In this document: positions 15,912 to 25,105 of the stretch, in pieces
How positions within the stretch are numbered: the first letter of the stretch is position 1
Layout: every line of letters begins with the position of its first letter
Assembly: GCF_003129605.1 (NCBI RefSeq)
Contig: NZ_QBDX01000004.1
Location: forward strand, 248,001 to 312,000
Reading direction: 5' to 3'
Length of the DNA: 64,000 nucleotides
Source: Hyphobacterium indicum
GTDB lineage: Bacteria; Pseudomonadota; Alphaproteobacteria; Caulobacterales; Maricaulaceae
Notes under the pieces: model-generated
What the model saw: the letters and a program-made list of their open reading frames with translations, nothing else
Databases searched by the model: none
Told to the model about the DNA's origin: nothing
Position numbers and translations under genes: made by a program

Positions 15912-17273
15912 ATGGCCACACCGAACGACGCTCCAGACACAGACCAGCTTCTCTCGATTGCCGAGGACCTGATGCAACGCGCCCGCAAGCTGGGCGCGGA
16001 TGCTGCCGAAGCCGCCGTGACGCAATCTCGCGCGACAGAGGTCGCGGTTCGCGATGGCAAGCTGGAGTCGGTTGAAGGCTCGGAGAGCAAAGATGCCGGG
16101 CTGCGCGTATTTTTTGGCAAGCGGCAGGCTGGAGTCAGCTTTTCCGACCTTTCAGATGAAGGCGTCGCCTTGGCGGTTGAGCGGGCTATCGCAATGGCAA
16201 AGCTGGCCCCCGAAGATCCCTGGTGCGGTCTCGTCGAAACCGGGCGTCTGGCCACTTCAATACCTGATCTCGACCTTTACGAACCTCCTGTCTGGACCAG
16301 CGGGGAATTGTCGCGCCTGGCCTGCGAAGTTGAAACCGCCGCACGCGCCATTCCCGGCATAACCATGACCGAAACCGCCTTTGCCAGCACAGGCGAGACG
16401 GCATCAGCCTCGGTTTCGACGAATGGTGTGTCGCACACAGCCCGCCGGTCTAACAGCGGTTATGGTGTCAGCGTCATTGCAGCTGGAGATAACGGCATGG
16501 AACGCGACTATTCCATGACCAGCGCGCGCCGCCTCGCGGACCTGCGAAGCTGTACCGAGATCGGTGCCGAGGCCGGAGAACGAACCGTCAGCCGCCTGGG
16601 TGCCGCCCAGATGTCCTCGGGAGTCCGGCCGGTCATATTCGACCGCCGGGTGGCCGCGCGATTTCTCGGATCGCTCGAAGGAGCGATCTCCGGCCCGTCC
16701 ATTGCGCGCGGCGTTTCATTCCTGAGAGACAGGATGGGCAAACCCGTCTTTGGTGAACATATCAACATCATCGATGATCCGCACCGCCCCTGGGGCCTGG
16801 GCTCGCGGCCCGTCGATGGTGAAGGCCTGCCGAACAGCAAGCGCAATATCATCGAAAACGGTGTGCTCACGGCCTGGCTACTGAACTCTCCATCCGCGCG
16901 TCAACTTGGCCTCGAACCCAATGGATATGCAACCCGGTCACTTGGCGGGTCGCCCGGTGTCTCCACCACAAATCTTCACATTGAATCCGGAGTACAATCC
17001 CGTGCAGACATGATCGCGGCCATTTCCGATGGACTGCTGGTCACCGAGATGTTCAGCCCGTCCCAGAATCCCAATACCGGTGACTGGTCGGTCGGCGTTT
17101 CCGGGTTTGCAATTCTTTCCGGCGAAATTGCCCATCCGGTCAGCGAGATCACCGTTGCCGGCAATCTGAAGGACATTTTCTCGCGGCTCATTCCGGCGAA
17201 TGATCTGAAATTCTGGTCTTCGGTCAACTCACCCAGCCTGTTGGTGGACAATCTTTCCATCGGCGGCGCTTGA
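15912..17273 (+). CDS. pmbA: TldE/PmbA-type metalloprotease-family protein
   Basis: A 453-residue TldD/TldE-family protein. The N-terminal region AVRDGKLESVEGSESKDAGL and the C-terminal NTGDWSVGVSGFAILSGEI are typical of PmbA (TldE). TldE lacks the zinc-binding HExxxH of its partner TldD, and none is seen here. TldD/TldE together degrade unfolded peptides, process microcins and inactivate CcdA in E. coli. No tldD gene lies in the window, so the partner must be elsewhere. A GTG nine bases upstream could also start it. Confidence 0.9.
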   Translation: MATPNDAPDTDQLLSIAEDLMQRARKLGADAAEAAVTQSRATEVAVRDGKLESVEGSESKDAGLRVFFGKRQAGVSFSDLSDEGVALAVERAIAMAKLAPEDPWCGLVETGRLATSIPDLDLYEPPVWTSGELSRLACEVETAARAIPGITMTETAFASTGETASASVSTNGVSHTARRSNSGYGVSVIAAGDNGMERDYSMTSARRLADLRSCTEIGAEAGERTVSRLGAAQMSSGVRPVIFDRRVAARFLGSLEGAISGPSIARGVSFLRDRMGKPVFGEHINIIDDPHRPWGLGSRPVDGEGLPNSKRNIIENGVLTAWLLNSPSARQLGLEPNGYATRSLGGSPGVSTTNLHIESGVQSRADMIAAISDGLLVTEMFSPSQNPNTGDWSVGVSGFAILSGEIAHPVSEITVAGNLKDIFSRLIPANDLKFWSSVNSPSLLVDNLSIGGA

Positions 17274-17287
17274 ACAGGAAGGTAAAC

Positions 17288-17530
17288 ATGAGCGACAAGC
17301 AGCTGCTGCATCTGGTCATTGGCGGCGAACTGACGGATCTCGGCCCCGACGCCAACCAGTTCAAGGACCTGTCCCGGATCGATTTCGTCGGCGCATTTGC
17401 CAACTATGACGATGCCCGGCGCGCTTGGAAATCCGCCGCTCAACGTACCGTGGATAATGCGCATATGCGCTATTTCATAATTCACGCCCACCGTCTTCTG
17501 GATCCCCGAAATGACGGGCACGCACACTAG
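17288..17530 (+). CDS. DUF4170 family protein
   Basis: An 80-residue DUF4170 protein: LHLVIGGELTDLG at the start, then IDFVGAFANYDDARRAWKSAAQRTVDNAHMRYFIIHAHRLLDP. The family is confined to alphaproteobacteria and commonly sits beside lipid A/Kdo genes, as here, but has no known activity. The ATG with RBS aggaaggt is preferred over a TTG 18 bases upstream. Its 3' end overlaps the msbA start by 20 bases, which points to coupled translation. Confidence 0.85.
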   Translation: MSDKQLLHLVIGGELTDLGPDANQFKDLSRIDFVGAFANYDDARRAWKSAAQRTVDNAHMRYFIIHAHRLLDPRNDGHAH

Positions 17531-19292
17531 CCTGCCCACTCTTTCGGACGGCCCGGATCCGTCGCCGGTCAGGTCGTTGATCGCCCGCTTCTGGAGAGAT
17601 CGGATCGCTCCGCGATGGCGATTGGTCACTATTGCAGTCATTCTTTCTGCGACCACCGCCGCCGCCGCTTCCAGCTATGCCTTCATGATCCGCTGGGCAG
17701 TCGGCATGCTCGAGCGCCAGGACACGCAGGTGATCTGGCTGGCTCCCATCGTCATTGTCATCATCACCGCCATTCGCGGCGGCTCTCTTTTCCTGCAAAC
17801 AGTACAAACCAACCGGCTCGCCTTGCGGGTTATGCAGGATTTGCAGGAAACCCTGTTTACCCGTCTCGTTCGTGCGGACTATGCGCGCCTGATATCCGAA
17901 CCGGTCGGCGCAATCGTCTCGCGCTTTACCAATGATATTACCATTCTCCGCGATTTACTGGTGCGGGCCGCCAACAATCTGTTGCGGGATACGCTGACCA
18001 TTCTGGGCGCTGTCATCGCCATGTTTGTCTTCGACTGGATGCTCGCCTTGCTCATCCTTGTCGTCTATCCGCTGGCTGCCCTGCCGGTCATCCGTATCGG
18101 CAATATGCTCAGAAAGACATCCAGCGAAGCGCAGACCCAGATGGGCGAAGTCACCAGCTTCCTGGAGGAAAGCTTCTCCGGTGCGCGGATGGTCAAGACC
18201 TACGGGCTGGAAGATCACGAGATCGAGCGCTCGCGATTTGCCTTTCTCAAACGCTTCCAGCTCGCCTTGTCGCTGGCCGCCTCCAAAGCACGCGTGGATC
18301 CGATACTGGAAGTGGTCGGCGGGGCAGCGTTCGCCGGTGTACTGGCATTCGCTGGCTGGCGGATCTCACAGGGCGCGGCCTCGATTGCCGACTTTACCGG
18401 ATTCATCGCCGCCATCGGCATCATGGCCCCTGCCGTTCGTGCGGTTGGTACCCTTGGCGCAGCCATGCAGGAAGGCGTCGCCGTACTGCAAAGAATTTAT
18501 GATGTCACGGATGAAACCGATGATGTCATCCAGATACCGGGTGCGAAGCCGCTGAAAGTCACCCGCGGGCGGCTGGAGTTTGACAATGTCAGCTTTGCCT
18601 ATAACGGAGAAGGTGCCGCCCTGAGCCATATCGACCTGGTGGCAGATGCGGCAAAAACCACCGCAATCGTCGGAGCTTCAGGCTCTGGAAAGACAACGCT
18701 GCTCAATCTTGTGCCGCGCCTCTATGATCCGGCCGGGGGAGCGGTCCTGATTGACAATCAGGACATTCGTAAAGCCACGATCAAATCCGTGCGCGATGCC
18801 GTGGCGCTGGTCAGCCAGGATGTCGTCCTGTTCAATGACACGATCGCCGCCAACATCGCTTTCGGCCGCATGACCGCCAGCCGGGACGAGATCGAAGCAG
18901 CTGCGAGAGCCGCCGATGCACATGAATTCATCATGGAGCTACCGGGCGGCTACGACGCCCCGGTGGGTCCGCGCGGGGGGCAGTTATCGGGCGGGCAAAG
19001 ACAACGCATTGCGATTGCCCGCGCCATTCTCGCGGATGCTCCGATACTGCTTCTGGATGAAGCCACCAGCGCACTTGATGCCGAAGCAGAGGCGCGTGTG
19101 CAATCCGCACTCCAGCGCCTGTCCGAAGGCCGAACCACCATTGTGATAGCGCACCGGCTGGCAACTGTCCGGGATGCGGATCGTATCTATGTCATGGAGA
19201 ACGGTCAGATCGCCGAGACTGGCAAGCATGACGAATTGCTGGCCAGGGGCGGCATTTATGCCCGCCTTTGCAAGCTGCAATTTGCCGACTGA
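17511..19292 (+). CDS. msbA: MsbA-type ABC transporter (lipid flippase), fused TM-NBD
   Basis: A 593-residue half-transporter: six TM helices in the first roughly 330 residues, then a nucleotide-binding domain with Walker A GASGSGKTT (about 388-396), signature LSGGQ (about 492-496), Walker B ILLLDEATSALD (about 511-522) and H-loop IVIAHRL. MsbA flips lipid A-core across the inner membrane using ATP. Other exporters share this architecture, but the flanking Kdo/lipid A genes favour MsbA. It works as a homodimer. Confidence 0.85.
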   Translation: MTGTHTSLPTLSDGPDPSPVRSLIARFWRDRIAPRWRLVTIAVILSATTAAAASSYAFMIRWAVGMLERQDTQVIWLAPIVIVIITAIRGGSLFLQTVQTNRLALRVMQDLQETLFTRLVRADYARLISEPVGAIVSRFTNDITILRDLLVRAANNLLRDTLTILGAVIAMFVFDWMLALLILVVYPLAALPVIRIGNMLRKTSSEAQTQMGEVTSFLEESFSGARMVKTYGLEDHEIERSRFAFLKRFQLALSLAASKARVDPILEVVGGAAFAGVLAFAGWRISQGAASIADFTGFIAAIGIMAPAVRAVGTLGAAMQEGVAVLQRIYDVTDETDDVIQIPGAKPLKVTRGRLEFDNVSFAYNGEGAALSHIDLVADAAKTTAIVGASGSGKTTLLNLVPRLYDPAGGAVLIDNQDIRKATIKSVRDAVALVSQDVVLFNDTIAANIAFGRMTASRDEIEAAARAADAHEFIMELPGGYDAPVGPRGGQLSGGQRQRIAIARAILADAPILLLDEATSALDAEAEARVQSALQRLSEGRTTIVIAHRLATVRDADRIYVMENGQIAETGKHDELLARGGIYARLCKLQFAD

Positions 19293-19964
19293 TCATTCGC
19301 GGCGCAGCACTTTTTCTGTCAGGAAACTGCCCCACCAGCTCGCCATGAATCCGTCATGTACAGCCTGACGGTCATAGCGTGTTCGGACCCAGTCCAGAAA
19401 GCTCACCGGCTCGACCGAATTGGCCAGACGGTATTGCTCAAAGAAATAATCAAGCATGCCGGTCTTGCCCTGTTTCACATGGAGGTATTTGAGCGACAAG
19501 TGGTCGATGGCCTCTTCGAATGGAGCATTTTCATGGAGCAGCATATACATGACTGCAACGATTCCGGCCCGGTCCGCGCCAGACTTGCAATGCATCATCG
19601 CCGGGTATTCGATGGAGTTGAAAACCTCGATCAGCTGTTCGATCCGTTCAACATAAGGGGCCTCGCGAGACCCCCAGGGCAGGTCATGAATGGCCAGGCC
19701 GAGACGATCACAGGCCTCATGCTCGAGATCATAATAGGAACGGCCCGGCTGCGTGCCGCGCAGATTGAGGATTGTCTTGAACCCTTGGTCCTTCAACCAT
19801 GCCAGGCGATTGGGTGACGGCTGGTTTGCGCGCCACATGCCCTTTGTACCCACCTTGTGCATGTTGTGAAAGCGAAGCCGCAATACGCCATGGTCGCGCC
19901 AGAGATAATGGTTCCACGCGCGTTTGTGATCTTCAGGATTCGTCAAATCGTAGCTCATAAACAT
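19293..19964 (-). CDS. PTP/dual-specificity-type phosphatase, possibly acting on lipid A
   Basis: A 223-residue protein with the Cys-phosphatase P-loop HCKSGADRAG (HCxxGxxR; about residues 124-133) and a conserved upstream region (ILNLRGTQPGRSYYDLE) like bacterial DSP8-type phosphatases. Chemistry: a phospho-cysteine intermediate cleaving a phosphomonoester. It lies antisense between msbA and the DUF374/waaA/lpxK/lpxL genes. Caulobacter has a phosphatase of this class, CtpA, that I recall being linked to lipid A phosphate removal, so a lipid A or phospholipid substrate is plausible. Not a low-molecular-weight PTP. ATGs at 19964 and 19958 are both possible. Confidence 0.75.
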   Translation of the reverse strand: MFMSYDLTNPEDHKRAWNHYLWRDHGVLRLRFHNMHKVGTKGMWRANQPSPNRLAWLKDQGFKTILNLRGTQPGRSYYDLEHEACDRLGLAIHDLPWGSREAPYVERIEQLIEVFNSIEYPAMMHCKSGADRAGIVAVMYMLLHENAPFEEAIDHLSLKYLHVKQGKTGMLDYFFEQYRLANSVEPVSFLDWVRTRYDRQAVHDGFMASWWGSFLTEKVLRRE

Positions 19965-20044
19965 TCATTTACGGGGCCATGCCGCAGGCGGCAACCGCGA
20001 CGAACGCTTGACGCCTGCACCAATCAACGCAAGCAAAGACGCAA

Positions 20045-20794
20045 ATGTTGCGATCGCTCACATCCTCCGCCGCAGTCCAGCAGGCTATTTCGTGGATACT
20101 TGCGAAATACATGCAGTTTTGCGCGGCCACCAAAAGCTGGGACCGGCGCGGGCGGGAACATCTGGACGTCTGCACCCGAACCGGCGAAGGCATGATCGCC
20201 GCATTCTGGCATTCGCGTATCGGATTGAGCTTTATGGGTTGGGATCGTAAAGCGCCCCAGACGCCGACCATGCTGATTTCACGTTCGCGCGAAGGCGATT
20301 TCATTGCCCGGTTTGCACGCAATCTCGGAATCGGCGTGATCCGCGGCTCATCGCGAAACACACGAAAAACCAAACAGAAAGGCGGCATGACGGCTTTCCG
20401 CGACATGCAGCGCGCGATTGAGAAGCGTGCCTGTATGGGCCTGACCGTAGATGGACCGCGCGGACCGCGCCAGCGCGCCAGCATGGGCGTCATTCAGTTG
20501 GCCCGGATCACGGGCAAGCCAATCATGATTTTTTCCTGGGCCATTACGAACAAGAGAATTTTCAACTCATGGGACCGTTTTGTCTTGCCCTATCCTTTCG
20601 GCAAGGGCGTGTTGGTCTGGAAAGAACCACTGATCGTGCCGTCTGATGCCAGCGATGACGAAATGGAGGCTCTGCGGCTTGAACTCGAGCGCCGCCTGAA
20701 CGATGCCAATCAGGAAGCGGATGAGGCCGTCGGTGGCCCGGTCATCGAACCTGCGGAACCCCGGCCTGCGCGCAAGGCGGCGCAAGGCGCGTGA
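20045..20794 (+). CDS. Lysophospholipid acyltransferase family protein (DUF374)
   Basis: A 249-residue LPLAT-superfamily protein of the DUF374 type: FWHSRIGLSFMGW (acyltransferase block 1, with the shortened HS in place of HX4D), ISRSREGDFIARFARNLG, IRGSSR, and MGLTVDGPRGPRQRASMGVIQLA. DUF374 proteins are regularly placed before waaA in alphaproteobacteria and are presumed to transfer an acyl chain to a lipid A-type acceptor; direct evidence is thin. The C-terminal 30 residues (EPAEPRPARKAAQGA) are a disordered tail. Overlaps waaA by four bases. Confidence 0.85.
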   Translation: MLRSLTSSAAVQQAISWILAKYMQFCAATKSWDRRGREHLDVCTRTGEGMIAAFWHSRIGLSFMGWDRKAPQTPTMLISRSREGDFIARFARNLGIGVIRGSSRNTRKTKQKGGMTAFRDMQRAIEKRACMGLTVDGPRGPRQRASMGVIQLARITGKPIMIFSWAITNKRIFNSWDRFVLPYPFGKGVLVWKEPLIVPSDASDDEMEALRLELERRLNDANQEADEAVGGPVIEPAEPRPARKAAQGA

Positions 20795-22059
20795 GCCTGC
20801 CGCTTTCAATACGGCTTTATCGCGCCGCAGTCTGGGTGGCCACGCCATTGTCCGGCTGGATTCTCGGCAATCGGGCCCGGCGGGGCAAGGAAGACGCTAC
20901 GCGGCTCAACGAGCGGTTTGGCCGGACCGAACTCCCTCGTCCGGCGGGAAAACTTCTCTGGCTGCATGGGGCCAGCGTCGGAGAATCCCTTGTCCTGCTG
21001 GAACTGGTCCGGCGGCTACAGGATAAAACAGACTGGCAGTTTCTGGTCTCGACCGGCACGGTAACATCCGCGCGATTGATGGCTGAAAAACTGCCGGCGG
21101 GGGCCCGGCACCAATATATCCCGGTCGACCGGCTAGGGCCGGTCCGGCGTTTCCTTGATCACTGGCAACCTGATGCCGCCATATTCGTGGAATCCGAACT
21201 CTGGCCCAATCTGTTGATAGAAATGCAAAGCCGCAACATGCCCGCCGCACTGGTCAATGCGCGCATGAATGAAGCCTCGCTCATCAATTGGCACAAGCGC
21301 AGGGACGCTGCCCGGCATTTGCTCTCGGCGTTCAGATGGATCGGCGCAGCCGATGAACGTACGGCCGCAGGTCTGAACAAACTTGCAGGACATGCTGTCC
21401 CGCTCGTGGGTAATCTCAAACTCCAGATATCTGCGTCCGATCCTGACAGAAAGGTGCTGGACGCCGTTCGTTCCGTGCTGGGCGAACGCCCGGTCTGGCT
21501 GGCCGCCAGCACGCATGCCGGTGAAGAGCAGATCCTGCTCCAGGCCCACCGCCATTATCTGGAAACCCGTCCCGAGGCCCTGTTAATTCTGGCGCCGCGG
21601 CACCCGGAACGGGGCCACGAACTCGCCAATACTGTCAGAGCAGCGGGGCTGACTTTTGCCCAGCGGTCCCGGAGTGAATTGCCTGATACAGGCACTCAGG
21701 TCTGGCTGGCGGATACGCTGGGAGAAATGACGCTCTGGTATGCGCTTGCCGATCAGGCTGTCATAGGTGGCAGCCTCAGGGACGGCATTGGTGGGCACAA
21801 TCCGGTGGAAGCGACCCGGGCCGGGTGCCCGGTCATTTCGGGACCTTATACCGCCAGCTTTGAGGACGTTTTTGCTGCCTACAGAAAACATGAGGGTGTC
21901 GCGATTGTCGGGTCGCCCGCAGAGATCGCCGCAGCACTTAGGGATGTAACTGAAGACCGCCTGGCCGGGGCCCGGCGCGCCTTGCAGGAATTGACAGGCA
22001 GCGCAATGGACGAAACGCTGGCGGCCATTCTTTCGCTCATGCCCGAAGGGCCACGATGA
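20791..22059 (+). CDS. waaA: 3-deoxy-D-manno-octulosonic acid (Kdo) transferase
   Basis: A 422-residue WaaA/KdtA glycosyltransferase (GT-B fold). It adds Kdo from CMP-Kdo to lipid IVA at the inner face of the inner membrane. Signatures: the N-terminal region LWLHGASVGESL with the catalytic Glu in the GASVGE motif, FVESELWPN, NARMNEAS, and the nucleotide-binding C-terminal half with GGSLRDGIGGHNPVEATRAG. ATGA-type overlaps on both sides tie it to the DUF374 gene and to lpxK. Number of Kdo units added not predictable. Confidence 0.95.
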   Translation: MSLPLSIRLYRAAVWVATPLSGWILGNRARRGKEDATRLNERFGRTELPRPAGKLLWLHGASVGESLVLLELVRRLQDKTDWQFLVSTGTVTSARLMAEKLPAGARHQYIPVDRLGPVRRFLDHWQPDAAIFVESELWPNLLIEMQSRNMPAALVNARMNEASLINWHKRRDAARHLLSAFRWIGAADERTAAGLNKLAGHAVPLVGNLKLQISASDPDRKVLDAVRSVLGERPVWLAASTHAGEEQILLQAHRHYLETRPEALLILAPRHPERGHELANTVRAAGLTFAQRSRSELPDTGTQVWLADTLGEMTLWYALADQAVIGGSLRDGIGGHNPVEATRAGCPVISGPYTASFEDVFAAYRKHEGVAIVGSPAEIAAALRDVTEDRLAGARRALQELTGSAMDETLAAILSLMPEGPR

Positions 22060-23066
22060 AACCGCCGCATTTCTGGTACCATGAGCCCGCAACGCTGCTG
22101 GAAAAGCTAATGGCCCTGCTCCTTCAGCCTCTGGGTCCAGTCTTTGCAACGCAGGTCGCAACGCGGATCCGCAATGCGAAATCTGCGAAAGTGGATGCCG
22201 CGGTCATCTGCGTCGGGAATCTGACAGTGGGCGGGACCGGAAAGACCCCTGTGGCAATAGCTTTGCTGGGCGCTTTGAGAGAGGCCGGCATCAATGTCCA
22301 GGCGCTGAGCCGTGGTTATGGCGGATCGGTCAAAGGCCCGCTCTGCGTCGATCTCGGACGGCATACGGCAAGGGATGTCGGTGACGAGCCCTTGTTACTG
22401 GCCCGCGCCGCTCCTGTCTGGATCAGCCGGAATCGCCGCGCCGGCGCCGAAGCCGCCATTCTCCATCAGGCGGAAGTCATCATCATGGATGATGGCCACC
22501 AGAATCCGCAGCTCCACAAGGATGTGTCGATTTTGGTGGTTGATGCCGAAGCTGGTTGGGGAAATGGACGTGTCTTTCCGGCCGGGCCGTTGCGGGAGAA
22601 TTTTGATGATGGCCTTGCAAGGGCCGATGCCATTGTCCTGATGATACCGGCCCCTGATTACGAACCGGATTATGACCGCCTCGGCCTGACGGAGGTTGAA
22701 GTGCCGGTTCTGAAGGCTTGGCTTGAACCGGATTCTGCACCACCGGCCGACACGCTCTTTGCCTTTGCAGGGATTGGCCGTCCGGAAAAATTCTTCAACG
22801 CTCTGGCAAAAGCCGGCGCCCGGATTGGCGGCACAAAAGCCTATCCCGACCACCATGAATTCTCCCGAAATGATCTGCGCCAGTTAAGGTCTCTGGCAGA
22901 AGCGGCAGGCGCACAACTGATGACCACGGAAAAGGATCTGGTCCGGATACCCGCGCCGGATCGCGAGGGAATTACAGCCTGGCCGGTCCGTGCAGTGTTT
23001 GAAGAACCTGCGAGAGCCACCGCCTTGCTTGAACAGGCATTGGACGCCGCCGCAGCGCGGCGCTAA
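22056..23066 (+). CDS. lpxK: Tetraacyldisaccharide 4'-kinase
   Basis: A 336-residue LpxK. The Walker A is GNLTVGGTGKTP (about 54-65), and MDDGHQNPQL carries the catalytic DDGxQ region. It phosphorylates the 4' position of the disaccharide-1-phosphate to give lipid IVA. The N-terminal amphipathic/hydrophobic stretch (LMALLLQPLGPVF) anchors it to the membrane. It overlaps waaA by four bases, and ten bases separate it from lpxL. Having both a 4'-kinase and a nearby phosphatase gene is worth noting for the final phosphate content of lipid A. Confidence 0.95.
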   Translation: MKPPHFWYHEPATLLEKLMALLLQPLGPVFATQVATRIRNAKSAKVDAAVICVGNLTVGGTGKTPVAIALLGALREAGINVQALSRGYGGSVKGPLCVDLGRHTARDVGDEPLLLARAAPVWISRNRRAGAEAAILHQAEVIIMDDGHQNPQLHKDVSILVVDAEAGWGNGRVFPAGPLRENFDDGLARADAIVLMIPAPDYEPDYDRLGLTEVEVPVLKAWLEPDSAPPADTLFAFAGIGRPEKFFNALAKAGARIGGTKAYPDHHEFSRNDLRQLRSLAEAAGAQLMTTEKDLVRIPAPDREGITAWPVRAVFEEPARATALLEQALDAAAARR

Positions 23067-23075
23067 ACCCCGGTT

Positions 23076-24020
23076 ATGAGCGCGGGATGGCTTCAGCGAA
23101 TCGGTTGGCGGGCGGAAGCTCTAGCCTGGGACAGCTTTCAGCTGACCTTCCAGTCCATGGGGCTGGAGGGCGCATCGGCCTTTGGCAGCGCCGCCTTGCG
23201 GCGTATTGGACCACTCACCCCGGTTCACCGCGTCGCCCGCATCAATATGGAGCGTTGCTTTCCCACTGCGTCGGGACCGGAAATCGACCGGTTGCTTGAT
23301 CGCATGTGGGATAATTTCGGCCGGCTGGTCGGCGAAAATCCGAATATGCGCCATTACCGCCCCGAGGTTTATGGCGAGCGCGGTGAAATTTCAGGCGAAG
23401 AGATCGTTCTGGATCTTGAACGACAGGGGCAGCCCTATGTGCTGGTCGCAGGTCATTTCGCCAATTGGGAGGTGATGGGCGCGGCGATCGCCAAGCTGAA
23501 CCTCAATTGCAACATCACCTATCGTCATGCGAACAATCCGCTTGTCGACAAGCGCATTCTCGATTCCCGGCACGCCTATGGCATCAAGCTGCTGACCGCA
23601 AAGGGCGGTGTCGGCGCCAAGGAATTGCTGACAAATCTCAAACAGGGCATGTCCGTTGCGCTGATGAATGATCAGAAAATGAATGACGGAATTGCCGCGC
23701 CCTTTTTCGGCCATCAGGCCATGACGGCCTCCGGCCCAGCCAAGATGGCGATGAAGTTTGGCGCACCGATTGTGCCGATTGGTGTCCGCAGACTCGGTGG
23801 AACGCGGTTCCGCGTAACCTTTTACGAGCCGATCCCCCATTCACGGCTGGCGGATAAGTCCGCCGCCGTTCTGGAAACGGTCTCCCGCATCAACAAATGG
23901 GTTGAAGACCGGATCATAGAAGCTCCGGAACAATGGTTCTGGGTCCACCGCCGCTGGGACAAGGCGATCTACCGCAAGGATGCAGGATCAAGCGTCAATA
24001 CCAGGGCCGGATCAATATAG
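23076..24020 (+). CDS. lpxL: Lipid A late acyltransferase (LpxL/HtrB family)
   Basis: A 314-residue acyltransferase with the LpxL-type catalytic motif HFANWEVMG (HX4E; about residues 127-135), NPLVDKRILDSRHAYG, NDQKMNDGIAAPFFG (the DQ...G.PFFG block) and FWVHRRWDK near the end. It adds a secondary acyl chain to Kdo2-lipid IVA. Last gene of the lipid A run; its 3' end overlaps the convergent M23 peptidase gene by 52 bases. LpxL versus LpxM specificity cannot be read from sequence. Confidence 0.9.
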   Translation: MSAGWLQRIGWRAEALAWDSFQLTFQSMGLEGASAFGSAALRRIGPLTPVHRVARINMERCFPTASGPEIDRLLDRMWDNFGRLVGENPNMRHYRPEVYGERGEISGEEIVLDLERQGQPYVLVAGHFANWEVMGAAIAKLNLNCNITYRHANNPLVDKRILDSRHAYGIKLLTAKGGVGAKELLTNLKQGMSVALMNDQKMNDGIAAPFFGHQAMTASGPAKMAMKFGAPIVPIGVRRLGGTRFRVTFYEPIPHSRLADKSAAVLETVSRINKWVEDRIIEAPEQWFWVHRRWDKAIYRKDAGSSVNTRAGSI

Positions 24021-24850
24021 CGGTTGCGCCATTTGATCCGCCAGTCGAGATGGGCGCCCGTCGCACGGCCACCCGACCCGATTTCGCCGATAAGCTCACC
24101 CTGTTCCACGACATCGCCAACCGTTACGTGAACGGCACCGAGGTGAAGGAAGGCGCTGGTAAAGCCCTGCCCGTGATCGATGAAGATCAGCCCGCCCTCA
24201 TAATACATGTCCGGATCGGCCAAAGTGACGATACCTGCGGCCGGTGCATGAACTGGCGTGCCGGCATCATTGGCATAATCCAGCCCGTAATGCGGGCGGC
24301 GCGGCTCGCCATTGTAAAAACGCTGCGACCCGTAAACGCCTGAAATAATGCCCTCGGCAGGCGCTATAAATCCGCCGGCAAAACCCGCCCCGTCCCAGCG
24401 GCTGGTATAGGCGGCAGCCTTCATGCGGGATTGTTCACGGATCAGGGCAAGCGCCTCAGCCGGCGGATTGACGGTTTGCGGCGGGACTCCGTCCACGCGT
24501 TGAATATTGTATTCCCGCTGTTCGATCTCGTACTGCTGCTCGATCATTGCACCCGAAGGGAGCGCAGCTGTCAGCGTCAATACATCTTCGCTGTCACGAT
24601 TGATCCCGAGGATGACCCATCCATCGCTGTCAGCTGTTCCGGACTGATCACCCAGTGATATGATCGTCCCGGGTTCGGCCCGGCAGACAATGGCGGCCCC
24701 TTCGATATACTGGCCAATACAGCTCAATTCCGGTTCGGCAATCTCCCGGATTTCTCCCGCCAGCGGAAATTCGGAATCCGCGCTCAACACATCAGCGATC
24801 GGGTCGGCCCCGGGCGCCTGCAAAGCCAGCAATGCGGCAAGAATCATCAT
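23969..24850 (-). CDS. M23-family (LytM-type) peptidase-like exported protein
   Basis: A 293-residue protein with a short signal-like N-terminus (MMILAALLALQAPG) and a C-terminal LytM domain: RPHYGLDYAN supplies HxxxD, and GAHLDWRIKW stands where GPHLHF is usual, so the second His of HxH is Asp. The HLDWR form is, as I recall, frequent in alphaproteobacteria, and the protein may be an altered-metal hydrolase or a non-catalytic regulator of cell-wall enzymes. It overlaps the upstream DUF2093 gene by four bases. Confidence 0.8.
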   Translation of the reverse strand: MMILAALLALQAPGADPIADVLSADSEFPLAGEIREIAEPELSCIGQYIEGAAIVCRAEPGTIISLGDQSGTADSDGWVILGINRDSEDVLTLTAALPSGAMIEQQYEIEQREYNIQRVDGVPPQTVNPPAEALALIREQSRMKAAAYTSRWDGAGFAGGFIAPAEGIISGVYGSQRFYNGEPRRPHYGLDYANDAGTPVHAPAAGIVTLADPDMYYEGGLIFIDHGQGFTSAFLHLGAVHVTVGDVVEQGELIGEIGSGGRATGAHLDWRIKWRNRYIDPALVLTLDPASLR

Positions 24851-25077
24851 CGTCCAGGCTCCTCGTAAACGGACTTCCAGCGTTCCGCAGACGCATAGCC
24901 GTCCTTGTAGGCTTCCTGCAGCTCGGCGCTCCAGTAACGCAAATCCTGCAACGGGATTTCTTCCCTGGTGACTGCGCAGCGCACAAAGGCGCCCGGCTTC
25001 AGGATCATGAAATCGGCATCGCCAAATTCGAGCACGGCCTCGCCGGCAAACTCTTTGCTGAACGGTGTCTTCATCAT
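24847..25077 (-). CDS. DUF2093 family protein
   Basis: A 76-residue protein: EAVLEFGDADFMILKPGAFVRCAVTREEIPLQDLRYWSAELQEAY, the typical DUF2093 sequence. These small alphaproteobacterial proteins have no known function and commonly lie near xseA, as here. ATG codons at 25077 and 25074 are adjacent; the first sits at good spacing after agga. It is translationally coupled to the M23 gene by ATGA and starts 28 bases after the xseA stop, suggesting an xseA-DUF2093-M23 transcript. Confidence 0.8.
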   Translation of the reverse strand: MMKTPFSKEFAGEAVLEFGDADFMILKPGAFVRCAVTREEIPLQDLRYWSAELQEAYKDGYASAERWKSVYEEPGR

Positions 25078-25105
25078 GCTTGCAATCCTAGCCGCTTGTT
25101 TCAGC

